From the NCBI GenBank assembly GCA_036850595.1, contig CM072165.1, positions 16,296,630 to 16,360,629 of the forward strand: DNA of 64,000 bases. Reading direction: 5' to 3'. The position numbers and the translations under genes were made by a program. Every line of letters starts with the position of its first letter. Position 1 is the first letter of the stretch. Under the pieces are notes generated by a model. It was not told where the DNA came from, ran no database searches, and saw only the letters and a list, made by a program, of their open reading frames with translations. Shown here piece by piece: positions 11,098 through 22,030 of the stretch. The stretch is from Rhyacichthys aspro. Lineage: Eukaryota; Chordata; Actinopteri; Gobiiformes; Rhyacichthyidae.

Positions 11098-11119
11098 CCG
11101 AGATCACCCAAACGCCCCT
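11058..11119 (+). promoter_or_regulatory. Programmed -1 frameshift signal: GGGAAAC and predicted pseudoknot
   Basis: The heptamer GGGAAAC (11058-11064) is in the correct phase for the gag frame (G GGA AAC) and lies in the gag/pol overlap. After a 7-base spacer comes a 9 bp stem, GGTCGCTGG (11072-11080) with CCAGTGACC (11091-11099), with one G-U pair. Its loop contains AGGGGC (11083-11088), complementary to GCCCCT at 11114-11119. Together they form an H-type pseudoknot. Heptamer class, spacing and fold match retroviral -1 frameshift sites. The shift moves ribosomes from gag to the protease-containing pol frame. Frame relations are seen directly; the RNA fold is inferred. Confidence 0.8.
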
Positions 11120-12725
11120 AGTGATTAATAGCCATCCCAAAAATGATAAATCAAGGTCAACGTGTCCACCGCCAGATAGAAAAAGACTTGCACAACTCAT
11201 TGGTAAAAGATGTATGGTCTCATGTGCTCTAAATGGGGTTTCACTTCAAATGCTGCTTGATTCAGGAGCTCAGGTGACCATGGTGGGGAAAGCATGGCTG
11301 AAAAGGACTCTACCGGATGTTCATATTCAACCACTTGAATCCCTAATCTCAGATCAACCACTTGAAATCTCTGCTGCAAATGGCACTAATGTTCCTTTTG
11401 AGGGATGGGCAGATATGGAACTTCAAGTAAGAAGTCAAAACCATGGACATGTCACCATCCAAGTACCTATTTTAGTTAGCCAGAACTGTCTCAAACATCC
11501 CATCCTAGGCAGTAATGTTATTGCTGAAATAATCAAAGCTAACAAAGAAAGTAATGGTAACATCACAGACTTACTTAAAGAAGCTTTGAGTGTTAATGAC
11601 AGTACAGTCGAAGCATTAGTGTCCGCTCTTGAGATTTTTACTCCAGATGAAAACTGTATTGAGTGTAGTGTAAAAACTGGAAAAAAGGGAGTTGTGTTAC
11701 CCGCTGGTCAGATTTGTGAGATCAAGTGTAGAGTAAGAGAATGGCCAGCAGGTGGAGCAATGCTATTTCAGCCTGGTGTAGTGGATAATTGTCTGGATGG
11801 TTTAGAGCTTTTTCCAGCATTAGTTGATGTTCCTAGTGGATTAACAAAAACTGTTAAAATTCCTATTCAGAACACCTCTAGACATGACATTTACCTTCCA
11901 AAAAGAACTGTTTTGGGAACCCTTGAAGAAGTTAGTGAAATCAAACAAGTCAACTCTCTTCCAAATGGTATGGAGCCAAAGTGTCAACCCCGTATTAACA
12001 TATATTCTGCTAATCTCGGTTCAACCCATGACAACCAGCAAACACACATTAAAGAACAAAAGTGGCACCCACCTGTTGACCTGTCACATCTGAGGGAAGA
12101 GGCACAGATAATCGTGAGAGACATGTTGTTTGAGGAGTCAGATGTTTTTGCTAAAGGTGACTCAGACATTGGCTGTATTCCAAGTTTGCAACTCAGAATT
12201 AACCTAACTGATAACATTCCAGTCCAAACAGCTTACAACTCCATTCCCAAACCTTTGTACAAAGAGGTAAAAGAATACGTTCAGAACTTACTCGACCATG
12301 GTTGGATAAGGAAATCCACATCCCCCTATTCATCCCCATTAGTCTGTGTCAGGAAAAAAGACATGACTTTACGTTTGTGTGTTGATTTCCGGGGCTTAAA
12401 CCGTAAAACTATCCCTGACCGACACCCACTCCCACGCATCCAGGACCTGCTGGATAACCTTGGGGGCAATTCATGGTTCTCAATACTCGACCAAGGTAGT
12501 GCTTACCACCAAGGGTTTGTAGAAGAAAGCTCTAGACACCTGACAGCCTTCAGCACACCTTGGGGGCTATATGAGTGGAACCGCCTCCCATTTGGCCTCA
12601 CCAACGCCCCAGCGGCCTTTCAGAGATGCATGGAAGGGGTACTCGAAGGGTTAAGGGATGAGTGTTGTTCGCCATATTTGGACGATGTACTGTGTTTTCA
12701 TTTACTGACCATGTCACTGACTTGA
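11065..12725 (+). pseudogene. pol: Ty3/gypsy Pol, N-terminal part (protease and RT palm), ended by frameshift
   Basis: This frame is -1 relative to gag and overlaps its end (open from at least 10989), so it is entered by frameshifting. An aspartic protease with the LLDSGAQVTMV active site lies about 11250-11290. A linker follows, then the reverse transcriptase from about 12190, including the fingers, LDQGSAYHQGFV with its catalytic Asp, LPFGLTNAPAAFQ, and the YLDD box at 12675-12686. About ten bases after YLDD the homology leaves this frame; the frame then reads a few unrelated codons and stops at 12723-12725. The rest of RT continues in another frame. The break is one small indel at about 12695-12700, either a real inactivating mutation or an assembly error. 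Confidence 0.85.
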
Positions 12726-15592
12726 GACGTGTCTTATGCAGACTCAGAGAGCACGGAGTAAAGTTGCGTCCTAACAAATGTGAACTTTTTAAACGCCAAA
12801 TTAGGTATGTCGGGCGTCTTGTCACTACTGAAGGTGTCCAAATAGATCCCAAAGACCTTGAGGCTGTTTATCAACTAAGAGACAGAGAGCCAAAGAATGT
12901 TGGAGAAGTAAGAGCTCTTCTTGGCTTCTTAGGCTACTATCGGACATTCATACAAGATTTTTCTAGATTAGCCAGACCACTGTTCAAGCTTGTTGAGAGT
13001 CCAAGTGAGTTAGGTCGCCAACCCACCCGAGGCCAACCTAACAAAACAAGGAAGAAAGGTAGTAATGGTGGTCAGCTCCCTTCAAAGACACCAGTCATTT
13101 GGACACAAGAACACAGTGCAGTCGTGTCACATTTTGTTGATATGCTTACTAATCCACCTATTTTAGCTTATCCAGACTTTAACTTGCCGTTCGTTCTTCA
13201 TACTGATGCCTCAAATGAAGGCCTTGGAGCCGTCCTTTACCAGCAACAGGGGAACAAGTTGTGTGTAATTGCCTATGGTTCCAGAACTCTCACGCCTGCT
13301 GAAAAAAACTACCACCTGCACTCTGGCAAGCTTGAGTTTCTGGCACTTAAGTGGGCAATCTGTGATAAATTCAGGGATTACCTTTATTACGCCCCCACTT
13401 TTACAGTGTACACAGATAATAATCCCCTTACTTATATTTTAAGCACAGCCAAGTTGAATGTAGTTGGGCATCGCTGGGTTGGTGAACTAGCAGACTTTCA
13501 CTTCAATATCAAATACCGTCCAGGCAAGTCAAACACTGATGCTGACACACTGTCCAGATATCCCATTATGTTGCAAGATAACTTGTCTGAATACTCAGAA
13601 ACAATGCCACCAGAAGTCATTGCTGCCATTTGGCAAGGAGGCAAAGCAATGAGAGACAGTGACGTACCCTGGGTGGCCGCACTATTTTTGAACTCTGATA
13701 CAAAAGACATACCTGCAGAAGGTACCCCAGTAATATCTCCCGAAGACATCAGAGCAGCTCAGAAAGAGGATGTTTCAACCTCAGAGGTGATACAGTTGAG
13801 AAAAAGAGGATGGAACCCTAATGATAAGGATAAGAGACAAATGACACGTGACACACGGAGACTTGTACATGAATGGAACAGACTTAAACTGGAAAAGGGG
13901 ATACTGTACCGATGCACAGGACAAAGAAAACAGCTAGTCCTTCCCAGTAAACTGAGAAATATTGTATTGAAACACTTGCATGATGACATGGGACATGTAG
14001 GTGCTGATAAAGTCATTCACTTAGCCAAAGAACGCTTTTATTGGCCCTTCATGCAGCGTGATATTGAGGACTATGTAATTCGACAATGTTCTTGTATCAA
14101 ACAGAAACAACCGTGTGTTCCACAGAAAGCGCCTATGGGTTCAATCAATACGAATGCCCCATTCGAGCTTGTATCTGTTGATTACCTTCACCTTGAACCG
14201 AGTAAAGGCGGTTATGAGTACATTTTAGTCTTGGTCGATCACTTTACTCGATTCGCACAAGCCTATCCAACTAAGAATAAGTCAGGCAAAACTGCCGCTG
14301 AGAAAATCTTTTATGACTTTATTCCACGTTTTGGATACCCAGAAAAGCTGCATCATGATCAGGGTAGGGAGTTCGAAAACAACTTATTCCAAAGACTCCG
14401 ACAACTCGCTGGAATAGCCCATTCTCGAAATACCCCGTATCATCCGCAAGCAAATCCAGTTGAACGCCTAAACAGAACACTGTTACGGATGTTACGGACA
14501 TTGCAGGAAGAAAAGAAATCAGAGTGGAAAGACCACCTACCACACATACTTCATGCATACAATTGCACTAGACATGAAGCAACAGGCTACTCGCCATTTT
14601 TTCTTCTCTATGGGAGAGCACCCAGATTGCCTGTAGATTTGCTGTTCGACATAAAACCTGAAAATGAGTGTAAGTCAAGACAAGAATATGCGGAGAAATG
14701 GGCTTCTCGTATGCAGGAGGCGTACAAAATTGCATCAGAAAACAGCCAGAAAAACTCAGTAAAAGGGAAAAAGTACTATGACCAACATTCTAAGGGTATC
14801 CCTTTACAACCCGGAGATCGAGTGCTAGTTAGAAACCTTTCTGAACGTGGAGGCCCTGGTAAACTTCGAGCTTATTGGGAGAAGCGCATTCACCGTGTTG
14901 TTGAAAAGACCGGAGACGGACCAGTGTATCGAGTTCAACCTGAGACAGGAGACCGTAGTCTCCGTGTCTTACACCGAAATCTTCTGTTACCAGTCAACGA
15001 TTTGCCACTGGAACAAGAACAAAGTCACAAAACAAACCGGAAAAGACATAAGCAAGGAAAACAACTAGGACAAACTCAGAATGCTGCTGAGCCAGAGTCT
15101 GAACAGTCTGATGAGGAAGAAGAATACACATATCGCTGGCACCGTGTACCTGTGTACCAGGGGAGAACCAGACCTCAGCCTCATTCATACCATGAACTCA
15201 GAGCCGCGGCTCCTGAATTTCAGCCTGTAAGACAGAGTACTGAACCAGTTTTAGTGCCAAAACACCATGCGCCACCTCGATGGGTCGTACAGCGTCCAAG
15301 GGTGTCAATCCCAGCTGCTGTACCTTATTCAGCACCAAGGCCAGAGCCAGCTGTCACAACACAAGCTGAAGAGACACCGGAACCTCAGACAAGTGATTTC
15401 ATGGACAATGTCAGTGAAAATGTTCCTGTTGAGACTCATGATTCGGCTGAAAGTGAAATCCCAAATGATCAGGTGTGTGACAATGTTTGTGATACAAACA
15501 CACAAGAAGAAGAAACCCCACCAGTGCGCAGGTCAACCAGAACTGTGAGACCACGAGAAGTGTTCACTTATAATCAGTTTGGACAACACTAG
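12662..15592 (+). pseudogene. pol: Ty3/gypsy Pol, C-terminal part (RT thumb, RNase H, integrase)
   Basis: From about 12697 this frame continues the reverse transcriptase. RNase H follows with DASNEGLGAVLY, the KLEFLALKW Glu and the YTDNNPL Asp. Integrase has an N-terminal zinc motif HDDMGH plus CSC (C-x-C, tighter than the usual C-x2-C). Its core has VDYL, HHDQGREFE and NPVERLNRTL, with 34 residues between the second Asp and the Glu. A C-terminal ~180-residue tail ends with a RRSTRTVRPREVF motif, common at Pol ends of vertebrate gypsy elements. Apart from the lost upstream frame, no stop interrupts it. It cannot be made as written because the frameshift uncouples it from gag and protease. Confidence 0.85.
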
Positions 15593-15599
15593 CCGTGTG

Positions 15600-16690
15600 G
15601 TCCACGTAGCAGAGCAGGGCTCTGACTGGGCACAGCAGCCGCAGCCGTGCACCTGCTGCCAGTGTGTCTGTGGGAGGGCAGAAAGCCCTAATCCTGATCA
15701 ACCTAGACCGGAAAGTCGAGGTGATAAACCAGGACTCCAGCCTCGCTGAATGACATGCATGAAGGGTGGACCAACAAAGTGCACAAGTCCCCTGCCCTCT
15801 TGGCGGAGGACAGCACCAGAATGTTCAGGCCCTGCAACCTCACTCAGTAAAGCGAGGGGTCAGGAGGCGTAGAGGAGACCCGTGGGCCATGGCCGGTGTG
15901 CCAACGCATCTACTCCCAGCAACGGGTCGTCTGGCGAGCTGAGCGAGAACCAGAGTGGGCACTGTGCGTTCTCTGCACTTGTGAAAAGGTCGGCCACAGG
16001 CTGACTGAATTGGTGCCATATCTACCGTGCCACCGTGAGCGCCAAGCCCCACTCATCGTGCAGAGGACCCCCAGAGATGAGCACCCCGGGCACATGACGT
16101 GCCCTGAGGGAGGCCAGATGTGCATCCACCCACAGTGGATTTCTGCTGCCTAAAGGGTGGGGGACCTGCCCCCCCCCCGTCTGTTCAGGTAAGCCACAAC
16201 TGACGTGTTGTCTGACCTGACCATCGCGTGACTCACTTCCAACCTGGGGGCAAAGTCCAGGAGCACTCTCTGCATCCCGCTACCATCTCCAGAAGATTGA
16301 TATGGGCAAATGGTAACTCCCAGGCCCCGCCTTCCGCAGACTGGCCGACAGTACTGCTCCATCCGGTGAGCGAAGCGTCCGTGAACCTCATCAGCACTAC
16401 ACGGACTCCAGGTCCGACCTTGCTGCTGGGGACAGCGAGATCCGCGTCTGCCTGTCCCGAGTGGGATGCAGGCGGAGGCGAACAGACCAGCGCTGGAGCT
16501 GCCTCATGTGAACTAGCCCCAAGCGTACCAGCGGGTACACTGATGCCATCATGCCCAGTAGAGAACGGACCAGGCTAGACAGAGCCGACAGGGCTGCCAC
16601 TAGCCTCATCAGCCTCATTAGTGCTCCCTGCCGCTCCACTGAGAGTCGAGCATGCATGGCCTGTGTATCCAGCCCCAGGTGTATCAACTA
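15600..16690 (-). pseudogene. DIRS-like (tyrosine-recombinase) retroelement relic: RT end and RNase H
   Basis: On minus, 16687-16397 reads LGLDTQAMHARLSVERQGAL and then LLGMMASVYPLVRLGLVHMR, matching the end of reverse transcriptase in DIRS-type elements. 16362-16150 reads MVRSDNTSVVAYLNRRGG, the RNase H core. 16125-15910 carries degraded sequence resembling the region after RNase H. The pieces lie in different frames with stops, so the copy is dead. The tyrosine recombinase was not found. The relic abuts the gypsy pol stop codon on its left with no intervening 3' LTR. Confidence 0.6.
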
Positions 16691-16771
16691 AAAACATTAA
16701 AATGTCCTAATTTTGCCCTCTTCCTGTCCTGAACGACACCATTTTTACTCAATCATAAAAAAGTCTCCACA

Positions 16772-16950
16772 GCAAGCACTTTAGCAATAAAAGCACAAGC
16801 TACAGCAGACACTGCACATGCTCAGCTAGCATTTTCTGAAAAAGAAGCTTCCATAATGAAGCAGAGAGCTGACCTCATGGCTAATTTACATGTCTTATGC
16901 TGTCAAAATTCTGTTGAAGCCACAGAAGCTGAGGCTGTGTTATGGTCTCG
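16772..16950 (+). pseudogene. BEL/Pao Gag fragment
   Basis: The frame reads ALIKAQAT-like and then DTAHAQLAFSEKEASIMKQR and ANLHVLCCQNSVEATEAEAV. This is the Ala/Glu/Lys-rich coiled coil found near the N-terminus of fish BEL/Pao Gag (compare the intact one at 63507). It is cut off after about 59 residues by unrelated sequence. Confidence 0.55.
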
Positions 16951-17429
16951 GCCTAGACCAGCTATTCTGAGTGTTTCTTGTCTGTCTTCCCTGGTGTTTG
17001 TCTCCCTCGTGTGGTATTGTTTTGGTTTTATTTTCAGGCGTGGTCCACAGCTGGTAGGTGTGGTCCTTGGGCAGGCACAGCTGACTATGTTCCCAATCAA
17101 GCTGAGCATAAAGACTGCCTGCTCTCCTGCTCTCATGGCCAGATTGTTCTTCTACACAGTGGTAGAGTACTACACATTGGTTGACTACTATTTTGTCTTT
17201 TCCTCAGTTTTGGTTCTTTTGGACTCATTAGAGTTTTTTTTTTTGATATTCTAGATATGCCTGTCCTCAAGCCCATCAAGCTGGACCTCGCCAAGCCAAG
17301 CCAAGCCTAGCCACACCTAGCCAAGCCTTCAACAGGCAGGGAAAAAGCTGTTATAAAAGTGTGTTCAGTGTGTTTTGATAGTGTCTGCTCTGCAGTTTCT
17401 GAAGTTGTAGGTGCATGGTTTTGTTTGAA
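16951..17429. other. Spacer with CCAAG pentamer repeats
   Basis: No gene seen. A degenerate CCAAG/CCTAG pentamer array lies at about 17288-17327, and a T-run at 17235-17243. The TC-rich part near 16978-17060 resembles LTR-like sequence but no boundaries could be set. Confidence 0.4.
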
Positions 17430-17650
17430 CAGAGGGTGAGCTGGGTGTAGTTAGTCTCTGGAGATGCTCTATGCTCTTTTCTGACAACGCTGTGTATATA
17501 CTGTGTCCATAGAAAGAAGTTTAGCCCCAATGATTCTCTCTGCAGTCCCTGACTCTTTGTGGAGCCTTCCTCTCTCCCTGTGTGGTGTTACCATACCACA
17601 CAGTGATGCCTGTGGTGCGGATGCTCTCTGTCAGTTCTTTATAAGCCTGA
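17430..17650 (-). pseudogene. Non-LTR retrotransposon RT C-terminal fragment (L2/CR1-like)
   Basis: On minus, ESIRTTGITVWYGNTTQGER is followed after a frame change by an ERIIGAKL then MDTVYTQRCQKRA stretch. This is the pattern just after the RT domain in L2/CR1-type LINEs, where an ESxLTxxITVWYG motif is followed by a QRIIG motif. The larger open frame around it (17952-17521) is otherwise unrelated composition. Confidence 0.6.
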
Positions 17651-17967
17651 GAAGGTGACAATTCAGTCCAGCCCTCCTGAGCAGCCTGATAAAGTATAGC
17701 CGCTACGATATCCAGAATAAAGACACGCACAATAGTTAAAGTAAAGTCAACATCAAAAAGTACACGAAAGACAAGAGATAATGAATGCACCACAACTGCA
17801 GCCATTTTATTTGCAAAAAGCTCCGTCAACAGAATTCCAAGGTATTTGACAAGAAGAGAAATGTTAAGCGCAGGGCCACAGTTTGATGATTGTCCAAAGA
17901 GCCATTGGGCATGGAAGGCGTACAGCCCAAAAAGAGTTGGATTTAAGAACAAAATAGCTTGGAGTTG

Positions 17968-19180
17968 AATCTATTCAACAATCAGCTATTGACCTCATAT
18001 GGCAATGACTCGAAATTAGTTACAGGTCTCCTGAAGTAGTGGAAAATCCACTATTAAAAAAGGTTGAACAATTTCCTTTATTCACCAACAAAGACACCCT
18101 CAAGTTAAGAGAGCTGGGTGACATTCTGCTGTGAATTGAATGTGCAAAATCTGGTGGATCTCTACCAGGCCTCTCATGTTTAGATACAGCTTGTAGAGTG
18201 AATCCTATTGTTGAGAAACTACCTTACAGTCTGTAAGGGAGTGGATTGCAACAGGATCAACGTACAAAGGAGGAGCACTTGCCTTTTCACTCTTTAGCTT
18301 TTTCTCCAGCTATGTGAGGCTGCAGGCAAAAATAAGGAATGACCCAAGTTTTCTCATTATTACTCCTATCAACCCAAGCTTCAACAAAGAGAAAACCTTC
18401 AGAGGCAATAACAAACCACTCGTAAGTGTTCACAAAACAGATGTTCCAACAGACACTACCTTAGCTAAAAATAGTTATGACAAGAAACTCAAAAGCCCTG
18501 ATATGCAGTGCCCCATACATAAAAAGCCTCATCCACTGAAAAAGTGTAAGAGCTTTAGAGCAAGACCTTTGGATGAACGTAAGTTATTCCTTAATGACAA
18601 TAGAATCTATTTTAAGTGTTGTGGATCCACTCAACTTTTGGCAAAGGACTGCAGAGTACCAATAAAGTGCTTAGACTGGTAGTGAGAGACAGATACACTG
18701 CTACACCCGGGTCCACCTCCGACTCTAGCAGAAAGCTGTGAAGCTAATAAAGATGATGCCTTGAACTCTCAAAAAGAATGTGATGATGGAGACGGGTGAG
18801 CTGGGATACCCAGTCTTTAACAGAACAAAAGATGACAACAAGCCAGTTACTGTCAGTGGATGACAAAGCCTTCATTAACATCATGGAAAAAGAGATCAAG
18901 ACAAGGTAACATTGCCTTTTCACTCCCCCATCTACTTCCTAGCAACTGCTAAGCACTCAAGCGTCTTCAGTCTCTGAAGACAAAGCTGGACAGGAAACCT
19001 GAAATAAAAAGAAAAAAGGTTAAGTTCATCCAAAAGATGCTGGACAAAAACCATGCTGAGCCGAATTAGAAGGCAAAGAACACTGGTACTTATCATTTTT
19101 CAGCCTGTACAATAATAAAAAACCTGATCAGCTGCGAGAAGTTTTTAATTCAAGTGATAAATTTGAAGGACTATCTTTAA
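17968..19180 (+). pseudogene. BEL/Pao Gag-Pol relic, cut at 19180
   Basis: Successive frames match BEL/Pao order. Gag capsid pieces (NKDTLKLRELGDIL, then SGGSLPGLSCLDTACRVNP) come first. Next is an open 122-codon segment (18314-18682) holding the Cys/His motif region CPIHKKPHPLKKCKSFRARP and FKCCGSTQLLAKDC. Then comes a pol start with SVDDKAFINIMEKEIK, LKTKLDRKPEIK and WYLSFF..LYNNKKPDQLREVF at about 19095-19165. Stops at 18133 and in the 18230 region and several frame changes show it is dead. Homology stops exactly where the TTAA-flanked element begins. Confidence 0.7.
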
Positions 19181-20053
19181 AGAGTAACTCAACCCTAAAA
19201 CAACTTTTTTTAGCTGATGGTGTGTATAAATTGGGCTTTAGTAATACAGTTCATAGTTTATATTCCTATTTTTGACAAAATTTGAAAAACCCATCTAATT
19301 CCATAAATATGGTGTAAAACACATGTAAAACCGCATGAGTGCTGCCCTCCTCAGGTTAAACGCTGCCGACCATACTTCCTGATCATGATGACGTCATGAT
19401 GTACGTTAACCACACCTTTGTAGCAGGTAACCACACCTGCGGGACAGCCCTCAGTACAAGCTCACGCCTCCAGAGGTGGTCTCTGTCAGAACTAGGTCAC
19501 TGCAGCAACTGAACACAGTCACAGAGCGACACATGCACGGATGAAAAAAAGAAAAAACACGAGTAGTGTTTAGAGATAGATTCACTCATTTTTAGATCAA
19601 CAGAGACAGATATTTTGGGTCACGCTGCCACTGGCTCCTGTTTGTTATTTTGCTCTGTTCATGTCGTAAAAAGTTTAGAAGAATAAGCTCAGTCTACTGT
19701 AGTTTATGATGTGTTCAAGTGCTCACACACAGCGTTGTTGCTGAGTAATCGATATGTTGTTCTTAGTTTGTTGATGTCATGTGTTTTTTAACTCCTAAAG
19801 ACGGAGTGTTACCGTTGATTTTTATTCATGTCTCAATGTTTACTGAGTAAATCAGCCTGGCATATTAGCATTAAACACTACAACAGGTCAGGTTTAACGT
19901 TACCTTTTTTTTTTTTTTTTTAACGAAGTCTTAATGCTGTTAAATACAAGTTCACATAAATGCAGCATTAGTCTGAGCGGAGCGCTGCAGACACTGTACT
20001 GTCTCTCTATAGAATAGTGTTCACTATATCTACATCAAAATTAATCTGAAGCA

Positions 20054-20093
<40 letters not shown>

Positions 20094-20463
20094 CAGTCTA
20101 TGCTTTGTGCATTAGCCTAAATGCCAAAGTTACTCTACCATCACGGCACCCGTTTTCTCTAAAAATGCCTCGTCAGTCCGTGCTTTGGGCTGAGACTGGG
20201 CTTTGAATTGTTCTGGCTCAGGCCTGGTGTCCACAGAGAAACAAGTCCCTCCAGTTCAGGTGAAAGAGGAGAATAAAGAGGGACCGCTCCGTCGCAAAGA
20301 TAGTTGTGCCAATCTGACATCTGCCAATCAATCAGTCACTGTGGGTCTCAGGTACACGCCCCCCCACTTAGCCTTGTCCCCTCTGTCTCTGCTGGGTTCT
20401 GCCCACTTTTCCAAGACTTTTCAAATTTCGTCTGTGGGTGGAGTTAAGGGGTTGAGTTACTCT
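19181..20463. mobile_element. TTAA-flanked non-autonomous DNA transposon
   Basis: The element is bounded by TTAA at 19177-19180 and 20464-20467. Its inverted ends share AGAGTAACTCAACCC (left from 19181, right from 20463 reversed). At 1,283 bp with no transposase motif it is non-autonomous. TTAA duplication suggests a piggyBac-type mobiliser, but the TIR does not begin with the usual CCY, and TA flanks would fit equally well one base outward. It interrupts the BEL/Pao relic. Inside are a T-run (19904-19921), an ATT array (20055-20094) and a perfect ATGACGTCAT palindrome (19388-19397). Confidence 0.7.
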
Positions 20464-20539
20464 TTAAACAAAGAGGACCCTATCCAAATAGCACACTATA
20501 GGCTGGGAGCCCTTTAGAATCTTGAAAACGATTGTTTTA

Positions 20540-20640
20540 CATTTCATGTGTCCACAGAAGTAAAGCCATACACTTGGAGGAGTCTTGGTCCACGGTCAAT
20601 AGTTTGCATGATCCTTTTGGTTTTTTGTGTCACCATGCAG
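20540..20640 (+). pseudogene. BEL/Pao Pol fragment downstream of the inserted element
   Basis: The frame reads WSTVNSLHDPFGFL, matching the conserved segment that links RT and RNase H in BEL/Pao Pol. It continues the relic cut at 19180, though most of RT is missing between them, so a deletion accompanied the insertion. Confidence 0.55.
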
Positions 20641-20685
20641 GGTCCAATAATCCTTACTATTCCAATGTGCTTCCAATAGCTTCAT

Positions 20686-20702
20686 TTCTATATATATATA
20701 AA

Positions 20703-20783
<81 letters not shown>

Positions 20784-20790
20784 TATATAT
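20686..20790. repeat. (TA)n microsatellite
   Basis: A nearly pure TA run of about 75 bases (20701-20776) is flanked by shorter TA tracts. Poly-Ile/Tyr open frames read from it on both strands are artefacts of the repeat. Confidence 0.95.
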
Positions 20791-21300
20791 TTTTTTGTGC
20801 TTGTGGGGTCCATAGTGAACAAGCGCGTTGCTTCACGCACTGCGGTTCCAATAGGCTCCTTGCCACCGGTGTTCCGGGCTCAGGCTAATTAACCAGTGAC
20901 CTTGTTTGTTGTTTAAATGGAATATTACCTGGCTTTGGCAGTTTTTATTTAATATAATAGCTATCCATGACAAATATATGCATCATCTCCTTATTCTTTA
21001 GACCAAAAGTTAACAGCTTCCTTTGTTGAATAAGTTTCCTGAAAGTAAATTATACTAGTATTTTTTCTCTTTATAAAACAAAAAAAGTCTCTCTGTTAAG
21101 ACCCTCTGCATTGACAGAAATGAAATATCGTATTTCAATTTAAACATAAAACACTAAAAACAGTTAAATGTACAGAGCAATGTGTGGGTGTGTTAACTTA
21201 GACAAAAAGGACAACCTGAAAGGTCACAGAACCAACAATGGCTTAATTTAACTAACTTGATGTCTCTCATTTTTATTTAATTTTATTTTATTTGTTTCTT

Positions 21301-21336
21301 TATTATTGTTATTATTATTATTATTATTATTATTAA
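21301..21336. repeat. (ATT)n microsatellite
   Basis: About twelve TTA/ATT units border the 3' side of the minus-strand LINE fragment that follows. Confidence 0.9.
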
Positions 21337-21344
21337 GTGATAGA

Positions 21345-22030
21345 CAGTTCATATGACAGAAAAGAAAAGAAGAAAAAAGAAAATCATCTTTTTGGCCATA
21401 GTCAGAGAAATGAGGATTGGATTCTTGTATTTTATTGGTATGGTTAGTTTGGTGGTGTTGCCTAAGGCAAACTGATGGGGATTGTAGGATTCTGCAACCC
21501 AGGATGGCTGTGAGTTGATCTGTAACTGAGTTCCAAAAGGAGTGAACTGGTGCGCAAATCCAAGTGGCATGCAAATAGTCATCCGTGCTGCCTAGAGTGC
21601 ACTGTGTACAAGTGTCTGTTTCAGTTAAGCCTAGTGTGAAGAGTCTGCTTTGTGTGTAGTGATACCTGTGTTTGTTTTGTATTATATGAGATGTAAATTG
21701 ATGTCTCTCATTTTAGATGATTAATGCGTTCCATGCTTGTTCCACTTTTGGCCACTGTCTTTGGTGAGATCTTTGGCAAATCTGATGTTGATGTCTCTGC
21801 ATACAGGGTGTTCTTTAGTATAAAGCCAGACTTTGTCTCTTGAGTTTCTTCCTACACGGCATAATAATTTGTCGAGGACAATTGGTGTTGTTCTGTTCTA
21901 GGTAATGTACAGAGACCTGAATGAAGTCCACTCTCTCTTACCGGTGAGGAATAATCTTCTGGATGATGTCTGCAATGACCTGTCTTGTGATTTCTTCTCT
22001 TTCGTTTTTCAGATCATCTTTTTTTATAAC
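21345..22030 (-). pseudogene. L1-like LINE ORF2 C-terminal relic
   Basis: On minus, 21574 to about 21450 reads HATWICAPVHSFWNSVTDQL and ILGCRILQSPSVCL. This matches the HxxWxCPxxxxFW motif and following segment at the C-terminus of L1/Tx1-type ORF2. Further right, degraded frames carry FHLR-type text consistent with the connector. Several frame breaks mark it as dead. Confidence 0.55.

Noticed and set aside
8228..15592. CTAG before the LTR and at the pol stop as a target duplication
   Set aside because: Four bases, one of them overlapping the stop codon of pol; likely chance, and it would imply an element ending inside its own coding region.
17521..17952. 143-codon hydrophobic minus-strand frame that could look like a membrane protein
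   Set aside because: Its C-terminal part is a LINE RT tail (ITVWYGN); the remainder is unconserved composition among transposon debris.
20532..20866. Long Ile/Tyr repeat open frames on both strands
   Set aside because: Produced by the (TA)n microsatellite.
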